A stretch of 64,000 nucleotides of DNA. It comes from Pholiota molesta (taxonomy: Eukaryota; Basidiomycota; Agaricomycetes; Agaricales; Strophariaceae). The notes under the pieces were generated by a model that worked only from the letters and a program-made list of their open reading frames with translations, made no database searches and had not been told where the DNA came from. Shown in pieces: positions 11,340-22,600 of the stretch (position 1 is the first letter of the stretch; each line of letters opens with the position of its first letter). The stretch lies in NCBI GenBank assembly GCA_014925825.1, contig JACGCK010000010.1, positions 620,001-684,000 of the forward strand. Reading direction: 5' to 3'. The translations under genes and the position numbers were made by a program.

Positions 11340-12660
11340 GCATTCAAAGAGGAGTATGATTCTCTCAAAGACATGGGTGTATATGTCCTTGTTCCCCGCT
11401 CCGCAATACCCACTGGTCACAAAATCCGCCACTGCAAAGCAGTTCTCCGCAACAAGCTCAATAATCTCAATGTTCTCATCCGCCACAAAGTCCGCTTTGT
11501 ATTCAAAGGCTTCAAGCAATGGTATGGCATCGACTACACGAGTACCACCTCACCAACTGCTCGCATGGAATCATGGCGAATTCTCCTTCACCTCGCGGGC
11601 GTACTCGATTGGGATGCACAACAAATTGACATCAAAACTGCATTCCTTTACGGCCTCCTACCTGACAATGAAATCCAATACATGGAACAACCAAAAGGAT
11701 TTGAAGAAGCCGGGAAAGAAGACTGGGTATGGAAACTACAGCGCGGACTCTATGGTATGAAACAAGCAGGTCGCATCTGGAACAAAACTATGAACGACGC
11801 CATGCTTTCCTGGGGATTCGCTCGCCTCTCCTCTGAGTCGTGCATCTATTACAGGAACGATGCCACCGGTATTGTAATCACTGCAGTGCATGTTGATGAT
11901 TTCTTTCAATTGCAAACTCACCAACAGCGAACAAGGCGTTTAAGTCCCAAATGAAAGAAATCTGGACAATTTCCGATCTTGGAGAGGTCAAACAACTGGT
12001 AGGAATTGCAATTTCACAAGATCGCGATGCTCGCACTGTATCCCTATCCCAGACAGCCCTTATTGACCGTCTCATCTCCCAATTCGGGCAACAAGATGCC
12101 TATCCTGTCGATACACCCATGGACTCCGGCCTGAAGCTTCGCCGTCCAGATCGTTCAAAATTCATCCCAGAAGACATTGCTGCGCTCGCAAAATTACCCT
12201 ACCGCTCACTCGTCGGCTGCCTCCTATACCTCGCCATTGCTTCACACCTCGACATGATTTATGCTGTCCAGCAGTTATCCCAGTACCTCGACTGTTACTC
12301 ATACGCTCACTGGAACGCAGCTGTTCGCGACCTTCATTATCTCAAAGGCACTAGGAATCTCAAACTGGTCCTTGGAGGAACGAATCCCATCGATCTCTGG
12401 GCTTCACGGACTCCGACTGGGCCAACTGTCTGGACACCAGGAGGAGTATTGGTGGCTATGCATTCACACTCGGCTCGGGCATTATCTCATGGAACTGTCG
12501 AAAACAGAAGACCATCGCATCTCATCTTGCGAAGCTGAATACACCGCCCCTAGAATCCTGCAAAGAAGCGATCTGGCTCCGAGTCTGCTCTCCAGTATGG
12601 TTTTACCCCATCGGACCACCACAATCTATGCGACAACAATGCAGCGATAAACCTTCTGAA
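11340..12660 (+). pseudogene. Copia reverse transcriptase and RNase H remnants
   Basis: The frame at 11,373-11,954 encodes RVT_2-type reverse transcriptase with KARFVFKG-like (here RFVFKGFKQ), DIKTAFLYG and an HVDD catalytic box (usually YVDD in Copia). A frame change near 11,935 leads to 11,951-12,538 (TISDLGEVKQLVGIAISQDR, then PYRSLVGCLLYLAIA), the connection region. RNase H pieces such as SCEAEYTA follow in a third frame to about 12,650. At least two frame shifts mark it as inactive. Confidence 0.82.
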
Positions 12661-12894
12661 GATCCATCCTCCACCAGCGTGTCAAACACATTGACATAAA
12701 ATATCACTTCCTGCACGAGCGGTTCATTCAAAGAAATCAAACTGTCATACATCAATACCAACGACAATATCGCCGATCTCTTTACAAAAGCCCTCGATCG
12801 AATAAATTCACCAAGCTACAAGGGTTCCTCGGCATCCGATAAACCTGCACCCATCCTACCTGAGGAGGAGTGCCGAGCACACGGTGAGGAGGAG

Positions 12895-13272
12895 TGTTGA
12901 GATGTTGTCAAAACACCGTGTGAGTTACCGACATTGCTCATGCGCAATGTCGCGTACCGGCTTGGGCCAAAGACGCTAGTACCGCTTTGGCCAACCCTAC
13001 TTCATTTCCTGTTGCCAATTACTGGCGCTTTGCTAGCTATGGCCCTGAGAGGCCACGTAGACAAGTATATAGCATGGACATTATTTCCCCTCACCTCAGT
13101 CGTTTATCCTACATCTGAGGTGAGCTTTCTTAGTTTTATTGTTCGTACCTCCCGTGCTCACAGTACCTAGTATATTCTCTTGTTGTCTATCTAGGTACTT
13201 AACCTCCAATACAGTCGTTTATCCTACATCTGAGTATATTCTCTTGTTGTCTATCTAGGTCACTTTTCTACA
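12895..13272 (+). repeat. 3' LTR of Copia element
   Basis: This 378-bp LTR starts TGTTGAGATGTTGT, directly after the purine tract, and ends TTTTCTACA. The motif TATTCTCTTGTTGTCTATCT occurs twice in this copy but once in the 5' LTR, which accounts for most of the length difference. Confidence 0.92.
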
Positions 13273-13277
13273 CCTAT

Positions 13278-13742
13278 GGTGAAGGACCATGTGTATCCAA
13301 GGGTGTAAGGTGTTCATTGACACCCGCGCTCATTAACATCTGTGTTGTGGGCATCCATTGGAGCAAGCATGGAAATCTGGTGAAGAAATTAGGTATAGAT
13401 GTCAATAAACCCAGCTACAAGTTCAAAAAATGCCACTTACTTACTGTGTTTGCTATTACACTGGACAGCAAAGGCACACAAACACCAAATGCAGATGGTA
13501 TCCACAGTGTCCATGGGGAAACAGTGTGAAAAAGCAAAGTGAATCTGTCAAGGAATTTGCAAGGAATGGTCAATATTAATGAGGTGTGTTCTAAACAATG
13601 ACAGCAACACACTTTCTTTGCACATAGAGGCACTGAGATTGCTAGAGAATGGGCTTGAGTTGACAATGGAAGTGATGGATGAAGGTGAGGCATGAAATTT
13701 GCACTGGAAAGGCCGGCCAACATCAACCAGAGCATTTGTCAT
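13278..13742 (-). pseudogene. Probable upstream exons of the Copia-disrupted gene
   Basis: Read on the minus strand, this flank holds exon-like frames. The one starting with ATG at 13,742 includes VDVGRPFQCKFHASPSSITS; further along are SVIANT, a 30-nt stretch that looks like an intron (GTAAGTAAGT...TTGTAG), and a downstream segment with QWMPTTQMLMSAGVNEHL. The Copia insertion at the CCTAT duplication separates these from 6,387-6,600. Frame breaks occur, so assignment to one gene is an inference from order and orientation. Confidence 0.4.
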
Positions 13743-13959
13743 GCCCGGAGGGTTATGTTACATAATTAAGCATAAATATACATTTAAATTGTAGCTGAAC
13801 TAAGTTTAGGCAAAATGTATTTTAAGATTTCATTTAATGCCATGGAACAAGACTGATCATCTGTCCCTTCACCTGATCAATCACAGAACTGATCAGATCA
13901 GTTTGATTCCAGATTTATCATTATCTTATCATTGCATTAGAAAGATAAGATATAATAAT

Positions 13960-14155
13960 ATCACACATGGCAAGGAATGAAATAGTATATGAGAAGTAAT
14001 AATATCACATCTGGCAAGGAATGAAATAGTATATAAGAAGTAACAATATTGCACCTGGCAGAGAATGAAAGCATATATGAGAAGTAATGATATAGCACCT
14101 GGTAAGAAATGAAATTGTATATAAGAAGTAATAATATTGCACCTGGCTAACAGTG
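13960..14155. repeat. Tandem repeat, about four 44-bp units
   Basis: Units of about 44-45 bp follow the pattern AATATCACACCTGGCAAGGA, then ATGAAATAGTATATAAGAAG, then TAA. Four diverged copies run head to tail. AT-rich DNA with TGATCAG words lies to the left (13,850-13,960). No gene is seen. Confidence 0.85.
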
Positions 14156-14401
14156 ATAATATCACCATACATGGTTTCATTAATTCAGCCTGGCAGCTTA
14201 TTTCATTAAAAATGCAGTAATTATCAGATGGGCCTGCTGGCACTCACCGCATTTTTATCATTACAAGTGGTAGGCACCACTCAATTTTTTTGAGCTTTCT
14301 TCACTAGTCATTTACAATCTCCTCACAATCTCCTCTCTCAAGCCCTTTTCCTTTAAAATTCCCACTTTTTCCTGTGATTTCCTCTTATCTGATCCTTATC
14401 A

Positions 14402-15598
14402 ATGGCTGATGATATTCCTGTTCCTGGTAGTGGAGATGACACCGGTCCTCCCCAAATTGACAAGCAACAACAGCAACAACAGGTGCCTCCTTTGAGGACT
14501 CATTGTACCCATGTCAGCCAAGATGCCATTGTGCTGTGCAAGACACTTCCATTGTACAACAAGCTCAAGATCAACAAGAAGATTGAGCTTGAGAACATTG
14601 GCTGGGTGAACAAGAGCATTCATCATGCTTTCAACTCTGTCAACTACCTGACTGTGGGTTCCGATGTGGCATCTTTAATTACCATCATTGAAGAAGAACT
14701 TGCCGACCTTCTGGATGACAGCATCTGCAACTGCTACAAGGATGTCCTTCCGATTTCCATTGTCAAATGGATTTCTGACACTCAGAAAGCTCAAGGTGAG
14801 CCCCAAGTTTTATTAAAGAGATCTTTTGTGGAGCTGTCTTTGGATGTGCATGCAAAACTGCTCGAGGCATGAATCACTAAGCGGCACTGTATGATGGGCA
14901 ACAATATTGTTCCCCGTGAATCCGGGAAGGCAGTGGAATTAATTTTCCTGCAAATTTATTTGATACTGAGATCTTGGTCACTGTTCCTCTTTTTTCATTT
15001 ATCGCAATATGCATTATATTATTGATCACCTGGGCTTGTTGCCCATGGTCAAATGCAACCCTTTGGATGGTACAACAAAAGGATTTTATATTATTGATGT
15101 TGAAAAGCTTTCCCTTACATTGGGCAAAGAGCTTTCCATTGACTGCAGTGAATGGGGCCAAGCTGCCTATCAAATGCTTCGTTTTCATCAGATGCACAAT
15201 GTCAACAGTGCCAGTGGAGGTTTCTCCGAGTGGTATGCATTGCACTTTGACTTTTTCTTTTAAATTAATAGATCATGATGAATTCTATTTGGCCTGGAAA
15301 GCTTTAGAGCTTGAGCTTTGGCAAAAGTTCCAAAGTGAGGAAAAAGGCTTTCTGCATGACACATTATGCAAATGCATATGCCCTTGTAAAGGCCGAGAAG
15401 AAGATTATGGACAGAGTCCAGGCCATGCAGGGTCAAGGCAAGATGGCATCTTTGGATTGCCCTTGCTACCCACCCCGCAGCAGCAGCAGTAACAGCAAAT
15501 ATTCCTGTCCTGGGAACATATACACATCCTCCCCTTCCTTTCCCTCTAGCAGAACAAAGTCTCCCCTCCCTCCCTGCTGTGTCCTTTGTTGCTAGAGA
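14402..15598 (+). pseudogene. Unrecognised gene, frameshifted
   Basis: The ATG at 14,402 opens a 156-codon frame with a glutamine run near residue 22-27 and an acidic helix (IIEEELADLLDD). After a likely GTGAGCC donor near 14,795, coding-like sequence resumes around 14,940 (INFPANLFDTEILVTVPLF), shifts frame in a T-rich run near 14,995 and continues at 15,009-15,230 (MHYIIDHLGLLPMVKCNPLD). A donor GTATGCATTG near 15,231 and an acceptor TTAATAG near 15,270 fit an intron. The last exon shifts again near 15,355, leading to ALVKAEKKIMDRVQAMQGQ. I know no function for it. Two apparent shifts suggest a decaying member of a repeated family. Confidence 0.5.
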
Positions 15599-15726
15599 GG
15601 GCTCATTGTTTTCTCCCACTTGAACAATTCAGGTCCCGCATTCTTTGGTGATGGCAAGCCCACATGGGCAAAATTTATCAACTGTTGCCTTTGTGCTGTC
15701 AACAACTGCGAGATCTGTATCAAGTT

Positions 15727-17096
15727 TAGTGCTTGGAAGTCCAGTCTCAGGACCAAAAAAAGACCGAGACTGGACCGGACCTAAACTGGAAAAGACTGGA
15801 ATATTGATGGACCGGAAAAGACCAAGACCACAGCCAGTCCATGGTCTAACAGGATTTGAAAAATAGATGGACCGATCAAAGACCAATTTGGACCGGTCTC
15901 AACTGGTCTTTAGCTCTAAAATTTTGTAGACTTATAAAATGTCAAAAGTCCTTTCAAATGATGTGTAAATTGTATTTTTAGCTTGATAATTGGCGAAGCT
16001 ATTAATATTTTGGTTTAACTAACTACTTTGAGCACTTAAAAATGCTTTTATCCGCAGTTCAAACGTTAAGCATGCATACCCTTTGCAAACTAGCACATAG
16101 ATAGAAGACATATAAATTTACAAAATCCAAGTTAGACATCAATATTTAAAAAACATTTGATTAACCTATAGTAATATCTATGTTTTCTACTGTTTTTGAC
16201 TACTTTAAGGACACTTTTGCCTATGCTTCATTCAATATAGACATCGCCCTTTTGCAACTGGGGTTGTGACAACTGGATACTTAGGTACTTGTACAGAGGA
16301 CTGTAGATCACATGGTAGTCACATGATAGTCACATGTCCTGTAGTTGAGGTTGCCACCATGCAACCTCTCTCCTTATGATATAACCTTTGACCTAAACCA
16401 CAACACCTTCGTAGAGGATCTACAACCCTGTTAGCCATGACCAGCTGTCTAGCTCCCTGACCTGGGTGATAGGACCCCCGCCCTAGGTAACACGGCCCCA
16501 GTCATGGGTAATCTGACCCCTGTCAAGGGTAACATGTCGGCATAGGCGGCTGCCTTACAGCGCACTTAGTTCGGGCTGAGCATCCATATACTGCTTCCCT
16601 AGGATAGGGTTACATCCATACCTCATCCCTTGTCTTCTACCCTCTCCGAAGTCCCCTCAAGTGCTCTGATGCAGACCCTAGGCATCACGGGGGTGCAATT
16701 AAATATTAAAATTACCTCTCTAACAAGCAACAGCCATAATATTTGGTTGAGAATTGACCAAGATATTACAAAATGCGCTCAACCACTGCATTTGCTAGCA
16801 TTTTAGTTGTTTCTCAGTCATTTCTCTGCCGATTTTCGTATTCTTTGAAGTTCTACATACTAAATACAATATACTACCCAATTGTTACTAGTTTGGACCG
16901 GTCTCTGACCGGTTGAGACCGGTTTGGACCATAACCAGTCTGAACCAGTCTTTGGACCACTCAAGACTGCAGTGGACCGGTCTTATGCAGTCCGGTCTGG
17001 TTTTTTGAGCTTTTTAAAAATAGATGGACTGGTCTCGGTCCTGGTCCAAGCCCTTGGAGGGTAAAAGACCAGACCAGACCAGACTTTCAAGCACTA
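15727..17096. mobile_element. hAT-like non-autonomous DNA transposon 4 (with nested solo LTR)
   Basis: The ends are TAGTGCTTGGAAGTC at 15,727 and, on the minus strand from 17,096, TAGTGCTTGAAAGTC. Subterminal regions are dense in GACCGGTC and AGACCAGAC words, and the middle (15,940-16,260 and 16,695-16,860) is homologous to elements 1 and 2. The 8-bp flanks (ATCAAGTT and TATACATA) do not match, so this copy has lost its target duplication or was rearranged. A 425-bp LTR-like insert lies at 16,265-16,689. There is no transposase. Confidence 0.75.
16265..16689. mobile_element. Probable solo LTR nested in hAT-like element 4
   Basis: The insert begins TGTGACAACTGG and ends GGCATCACG, flanked on both sides by GGGGT (16,260-16,264 and 16,690-16,694), a 5-bp duplication typical of LTR retrotransposons. 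Comparing the interior with element 1 shows that host sequence is continuous across it once one GGGGT copy is removed. A TATGATATAA word near 16,377 could be a TATA box. No internal retrotransposon domains are present, so it is read as a solo LTR. Confidence 0.65.
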
Positions 17097-17239
17097 TATA
17101 CATAGAACAATTGGTGGGAGAATAGCTTCTAGCATTTTAGAACCATATATCATAACTGTATTAACTATGTAGCAATAGAACATATTCAAATGCTCAAATT
17201 CCAAGGTGTAATGTTAACAGAAACATATTCCTGGTGATC

Positions 17240-18440
17240 TAGATATGCAGGTCTGAATGTGTACTACCAAACATGTGTCACTGGTGCTGTCACCGGTAAT
17301 TTTGTATATTTAAAATACAATTATTGCTTGGTCTAAATGTGTGCTATCGAGTGTATTTTGCTGTCACAGTTGCTGGTGATTTTTGTAGAATAAAATACAA
17401 CCATTGCTTGGTCTAAATGCATGATATTGAATGTATGTTGCTGGCACTGTTGCTGGCAATTTTTAAGAGCTGATATATGACTGGTGCTCAGGCAGAATAT
17501 GCAATACTGAGTGTGTTCTACTGGTGCTGTTGCCGGTAATTTTGTAGAAAAAATGCGACTAGTGCATGGTCTGAATGCGCACTACCAAACATGTGTCGCT
17601 GGTGCTTGTCGCAGTTGCCAGTGATTTTTGTAGAATGAAATACAACCATTGCTTGGTCTAAATGCATGCTATTGAGCATGTTTTGCTGGCACAGTTATCA
17701 GGGAATTTTGTAGAATTGAAATGCCACCAGTGCTCGGCCTAAATGCATGCTATTGAGCATGTTTGCTGGCACAGCTGCCAGCAATTTTTGCAGAATTAAA
17801 ATGACACTAGTGCTCTGTCTGAATGTGCAATACCGAACGTATGTCACTGGTGCTGTTGCTGGAAATTCTTGTAGTAGAACAAAATATGACCATTGCTTGG
17901 TCTAAATACATAATATTGAGACTATATTGCTGGCACTGTCACCAGTGATTTTTAAGACATGATATACAACTGGTGCTCAGTCAGAATACATGATACTGAG
18001 TGTGTCTCACTGGCACTGCCACCAGCGATTTTTAAAATTGACACGACCAATTTTTAAAAATAAAATAGGATTGGTGTATCGGTCCAAATGCATGCTATCT
18101 ATTGTGTTTTGTTTCACCTGTAGCCAGCAATTTTTTACAAAAAATATAACCAGTGCTTAACTGGTGTGTTGGTGCAATGTGTGTCGGCACAATGTGTATC
18201 AGCGCAATGTGCATCGGTCCCACTGCATGCTATTCCATGTGTTTTGGTCACCAGAAATTTTTTTAAAATAAAATAGGACTGGTGCAATACTCCCAATGCA
18301 TACTATCCAATGTGTTTCAGTCACCGGCAATTCTTTAAAATAAAATGGGACCAGTGCATCAGTCCAAATGCATGCTATCTAATATGTTTTGTTCCACCTG
18401 TAGCCGGCAATTTTTTACAAAAAATATGGCTGGTGCTTAA
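17240..18440. repeat. Diverged satellite of roughly 80-90 bp units
   Basis: About 14 imperfect units share TGCTTGGTCTAAATGCATGC, then TATTGAGCATGTTTTGCTGG, then CACAGTTGCCAGCAATTTTT and GTAGAATAAAATACAACCA. Units vary in length and are strongly diverged, which points to an old array. Each unit has a TGCTGGCACAGTTGCCAGCA-like imperfect palindrome. No gene is seen. Confidence 0.85.
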
Positions 18441-18672
18441 CAGGTGCATTGGCCCACATCAAATCAGGTTTTCAAAGATACATAGTTTATTAAGCATACT
18501 ACAATACATATAATAGCACTAATTTAAATGTCTACATTTGTGTTGTCCAATACTGGCGATGGTATTATAGCCCCAGTGTAATGCTCTTTTCCTAGTCACT
18601 GGAAACCGGTCACCATATGAATGGCTGACCACCCCCTAGTGCTTGGCTTTGCCATGGTGACCCCTCAGCCAA

Positions 18673-19180
18673 TCAAATCTCATTCAGCACCTTCCTAAAA
18701 TGATTTAAGAAATCCACTGACCCACCGACATTTGGTGGCTCTGCATGACACAATACACTGTATTGTGTCGGTGGACCGCATTGCACATTACTGTGGTACA
18801 TCACTATGTGGCTTGTCACGAACCTTTGCCATGGCTTCCCTCTCAGCCACATGCCTGATATCCCAAAGACTGTCATTATCCCCAACAACAAATTCTTTTC
18901 TGACCACCAGGACATCATCTTGGAGTACCTCTATAAAGAAGTGCTTGCCGGTTGCATGTCCAGCCCATACTCAAAAAGCAACATCAAATGCATCCTTTGA
19001 GGGCCATGTGTTGCATCACCTATCATTGCCATCATCCAACCTCAGTTTGGTGAACCCAACAAGGTGCAGATTTGCTGCCATCTTTCCAAAAGCTCCAAAG
19101 TGCACCCCTCCATAAATTTGTTCATCTCAAAAGGGGATTTTCCTATGAAATTCGATACCACGTCGAAGGTTGCCTACATT
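18673..19180 (-). pseudogene. Decayed coding remnant, family unknown
   Basis: The minus strand carries protein-like pieces in shifting frames: KHFFIEVLQDDVLVVRKEFV, then LWDIRHVAEREAMAKVRDKP, then after a shift EPPNVGGSVDFLNHFRKVLN and a stop at 18,673. Several in-frame stops interrupt it. It could be a transposon or repeated-gene remnant; I do not recognise it. Confidence 0.35.
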
Positions 19181-19696
19181 GTAAGTTTCTTTTCCTGCAC
19201 TTCCATGTGCTCTTTTCTTCCTATACATCTTCAGATATCCATACCCATATCCACGTGTCATGTCCGAGTTTGCTCGACACTTGCTATACAGGCTTCATGC
19301 CTTAGTGATTCCTTTGGGAATTGGGTCTTCATACCCTCTTATGTGTCTTCATCCTTGATACTGACATCATCATCATCAGATCACTCATGCGCCTCCCAGT
19401 ACCCAGGCATGTACCATGGATATTGTAAAATTCCAGAGGCATATCTTGGGCATATCTATATATTAAAAATTTCCACAAAAGGAAGTTCTATAGGATAGAT
19501 GTCAAATTCGAAGAAATAAAAACTAAGAAATATCAAGATACATGTCCTCTTTACAATCTCTAATTGCTAGATTGATCAAAATATATATGGTGGTCATAAT
19601 TGAGCTCATTATTCAGCATATTTTATGACTACATAAGGTAGCTAGTACCTGATGGCTCCTACCTTATAGACAATTATCAAAAATATATTATACAAA
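19181..19696. other. AT-rich intergenic DNA downstream of MSH2
   Basis: No gene is recognised. The open frames on the plus strand have no conserved motifs. This is the 3' flank of MSH2 and the boundary between the repeat-rich left block and the gene-dense right block. Confidence 0.5.
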
Positions 19697-22600
19697 TCAA
19701 AAGGTAGTAATAATAGATTGCAGCCAAGGATTGCTCTCAATAGCTGGTCTCAGTGCCTCTATATGTTTTTTAAGTTCCTCCAATTGAGCATTAGAGTCAG
19801 AACCATCATCCATAATCACATCATCACCATCCTCTCTGGTTTCCGAAGCCCATTTCTTGAAAAAGGTTTCCATAGTATTGATACCTGAATCAATAACCTC
19901 TGGTGGGAAGGTATTATCTGGATGTTCTGCATTTATTTTTGAGTAAATGCAAGGGTCTATATACAAAAGATCTTAAACATTACCTTCATTAAAATCCTCA
20001 AGTTCTTGCGCATTTTTTCTAGCAAGCTTTCGGCACATTTAATCAAACCCTACAAATTATATCACACATTGAAACTTACCTTGACTACATCCTCAGGGAA
20101 GTTGGCAAGTTGAGCGACATGTATACCCAGACTCTGATCGGAAATGCCTACGCAAACCGCGAGGTCAGACATAAACGGCGTCAAGTCGAGCAAGACAATA
20201 GCTACCAGGTTCAACTTTATACAGCAGAGTAATATCTTGATCTCGGGTGGTTTTATCTGACTGCGATACATGCGCGACAACATGCAGGTTCTTCACATGC
20301 GGGATCTGCTGATCCAAGTTCGTCAACTCGTGGAAATGGGTTGCGAAGAGACAAAAGGCGTGGATCTGCGATGCGATGTATCTAGAAAAAGATTCACGGT
20401 CAATTGACGTCTCGGATATGAAGAAAACACCCATTTACTCTGAGATCGCCCACGCGAGACCAAAGCCGTCATATGTAGATGTTCCTGACAAAGATTCAAC
20501 GTGATGTTCGATGCCGTTAGCCCAAAAAGATAAGCTTACCTCGACCCAGCTCATCAATAATGACCAACGAATCCTTCGTTGCAGACTAGGAGACACATCA
20601 TAAGCGCACGCTGCCAACGAAAGAGAAAAGAGAAAACCAACTCGAAGAATAGTAGCCGTTTCCAGCATCTCCGCCATGAACGTCGAAACACCCTTCAATT
20701 GGCTGTCGCCGGCGCCGACTCTGCAGAGGATGGAATCGAACACAGGCATCTGGGCTTCGTCGCAAGGCACAAAGCAGCCTATCTGCGCCATGAGTGCGAT
20801 GACGCCGACCTTAACGAAGAAAATTCGCATTAAGACGCGTGAACGGACGAGGCGCTTGGGAGACCTCACTGACCTGACGAATATACGTCGATTTTCCACC
20901 CATGTTTGGCCCGGCTAATTCAACTGTCAGCGACACAATTGACGAGAATATGTAAAGCGGTCTGCTCACTTATTATCTGGAATTCACTTTCATCTGCACG
21001 AATACGGTCAATAAGATAGGCCATCCTATAATGAGCATCAAAGACATACCCTTGATCATCTCAACGTCATTCGCAATGAATGTGATCCCATCCTGCACTT
21101 CAAGGCAAGGGTGTCTTGCTTGTTTCAAGACGAGGCTTCCCGAACCTTTAAAATATTCAATCCAACGCTTTTAAGATAATCCAGCCTTTGAAGATTCGCA
21201 CCTTTCTCTGCAACATTCGGTTTTACATACTCCGCGGTCACCGATACATGGGCAAAGCTGACCATCGAATCAAGTTCAGCACACCGTTGTATAAGACATC
21301 CATTCGACTAACCTCAAGATTACATCCAGATGGGCCAATATATTATTGAGCGTCTCGAGCACCGGCGCATACGTTGCTTTCAAAAAAGAAACGAGGTCAG
21401 ACCACAACCAGCCAAACACCCAAAACAGCCACTCTCTCACCTGCAATTTCGATCACCTGCTTCACCAACCCGCTCTGCGTGCGCGCATACGTCGCCGATA
21501 TCTCCTTAAAGTCCTCCGCATGCTGCTTCAGATTCTTCGTGGTGAAATACACGCCGCTCTTATTGGTCCCCAGCTCGATGTACCGCTTGGACAGATTCTT
21601 CGCGTCCTACAAGTCAGTACAATACAATATACCGAGGTCAGCCCCAGTCCGTCCGTCAAAGAGAAACAGCCCAGGACGCACGTTCTTCGTCAGGCGGAAA
21701 CAGTACCCATACACCTGGTTATTCTCGAGATGCAGCTTCTTATCCAGCTCCAGCCCCAGGTCCTCGCCCGCCCTACCGTGCTCCTCGTCCAGCCCATCGC
21801 GCACCTGCCCACCCAACAATCGTCGTCAGCGTCCATCCACCAGACAAGACGCAGAGCGGGAACGCACCTGTTTCAACTTCTCCGCGAGCTCCTGCAGCTT
21901 CGGATCGTAGTCCGGCTTGATGACGTAGTTGTGCCCGTCGAGCTGGTCAAGGTCCAGCGTCTGCTCGACCATCTCGCCGTACTTCTCCAAGCTCGCACCG
22001 CATTCCTACAAGAACGAAGGTGAGCCACTTGCGGAGTACGCGCCACACTCCGGGGAGAGCTCACCTTGAGCGCATCCAGATACGACTCCGCCAGCAAAGA
22101 AGTTCTTGAATTGTCGGTCTCATCGTCATCTTGGATGGCATCTAGAGCTTCGGTCATTCCAGGAAGCTAAACAATCATGCATTTGATTAGAGAATTATTG
22201 TTCCAGAACAGTGCATTCTATTACCTTCAGGATTGCTTGATACACGCGCACGACGTCCTCGAGTGAAGCCACAGACTTCAGCAATCGTTTGCAAATCCGA
22301 CTAAGATCTGGCATCGCCTTCAGGTACTCGTCCTACAAGACCAACCCGATGAGCGACGGGAAAAAGCTTATCTGAGTCAGCATATACCTGAAGCGTTCTG
22401 CGCGTGTTCATATCATTGCAGAATATCTCAACGAGATTCTGGCGTTTATCTAACGAAGATAGTTACTTGAGACAACCAAAGACGCAAGCAACCCTTAAAA
22501 CGCACGAATCTCATGCAGATTGACCAATGGCTGCTTTAGCCAAGTCCCCAGGAGTCGGGACCCTTGCGACGTCTTGCATTTATTCAAAATTCCGAAGAGG

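Larger units (their letters stand above)
6608..13272 (+). mobile_element. Ty1/Copia LTR retrotransposon with both LTRs
   Basis: The element is bounded by similar LTRs beginning TGTTGAGATGTTGT and ending TTTTCTACA, and flanked by a perfect 5-bp duplication CCTAT (6,603-6,607 and 13,273-13,277). A purine-rich tract (GTGAGGAGGAG) lies directly before the 3' LTR at 12,884-12,894. Inside, in Copia order, are gag, CCHC knuckle, GAG-pre-integrase, integrase, reverse transcriptase and RNase H. Reading frames shift several times, parts of the integrase core are missing, and gag carries a hAT-like insertion, so it is non-autonomous now. It landed in the minus-strand gene seen on either side. Confidence 0.93.

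Noticed and set aside
15719..17104. Target-site duplication for hAT-like element 4
   Set aside because: The 8-bp flanks ATCAAGTT and TATACATA do not match, so no duplication is claimed.
17240..18440. Possible CRISPR-like array because of regularly spaced repeats
   Set aside because: Units are long, diverged, directly adjacent and without unique spacers, in a eukaryotic genome; it is a satellite.
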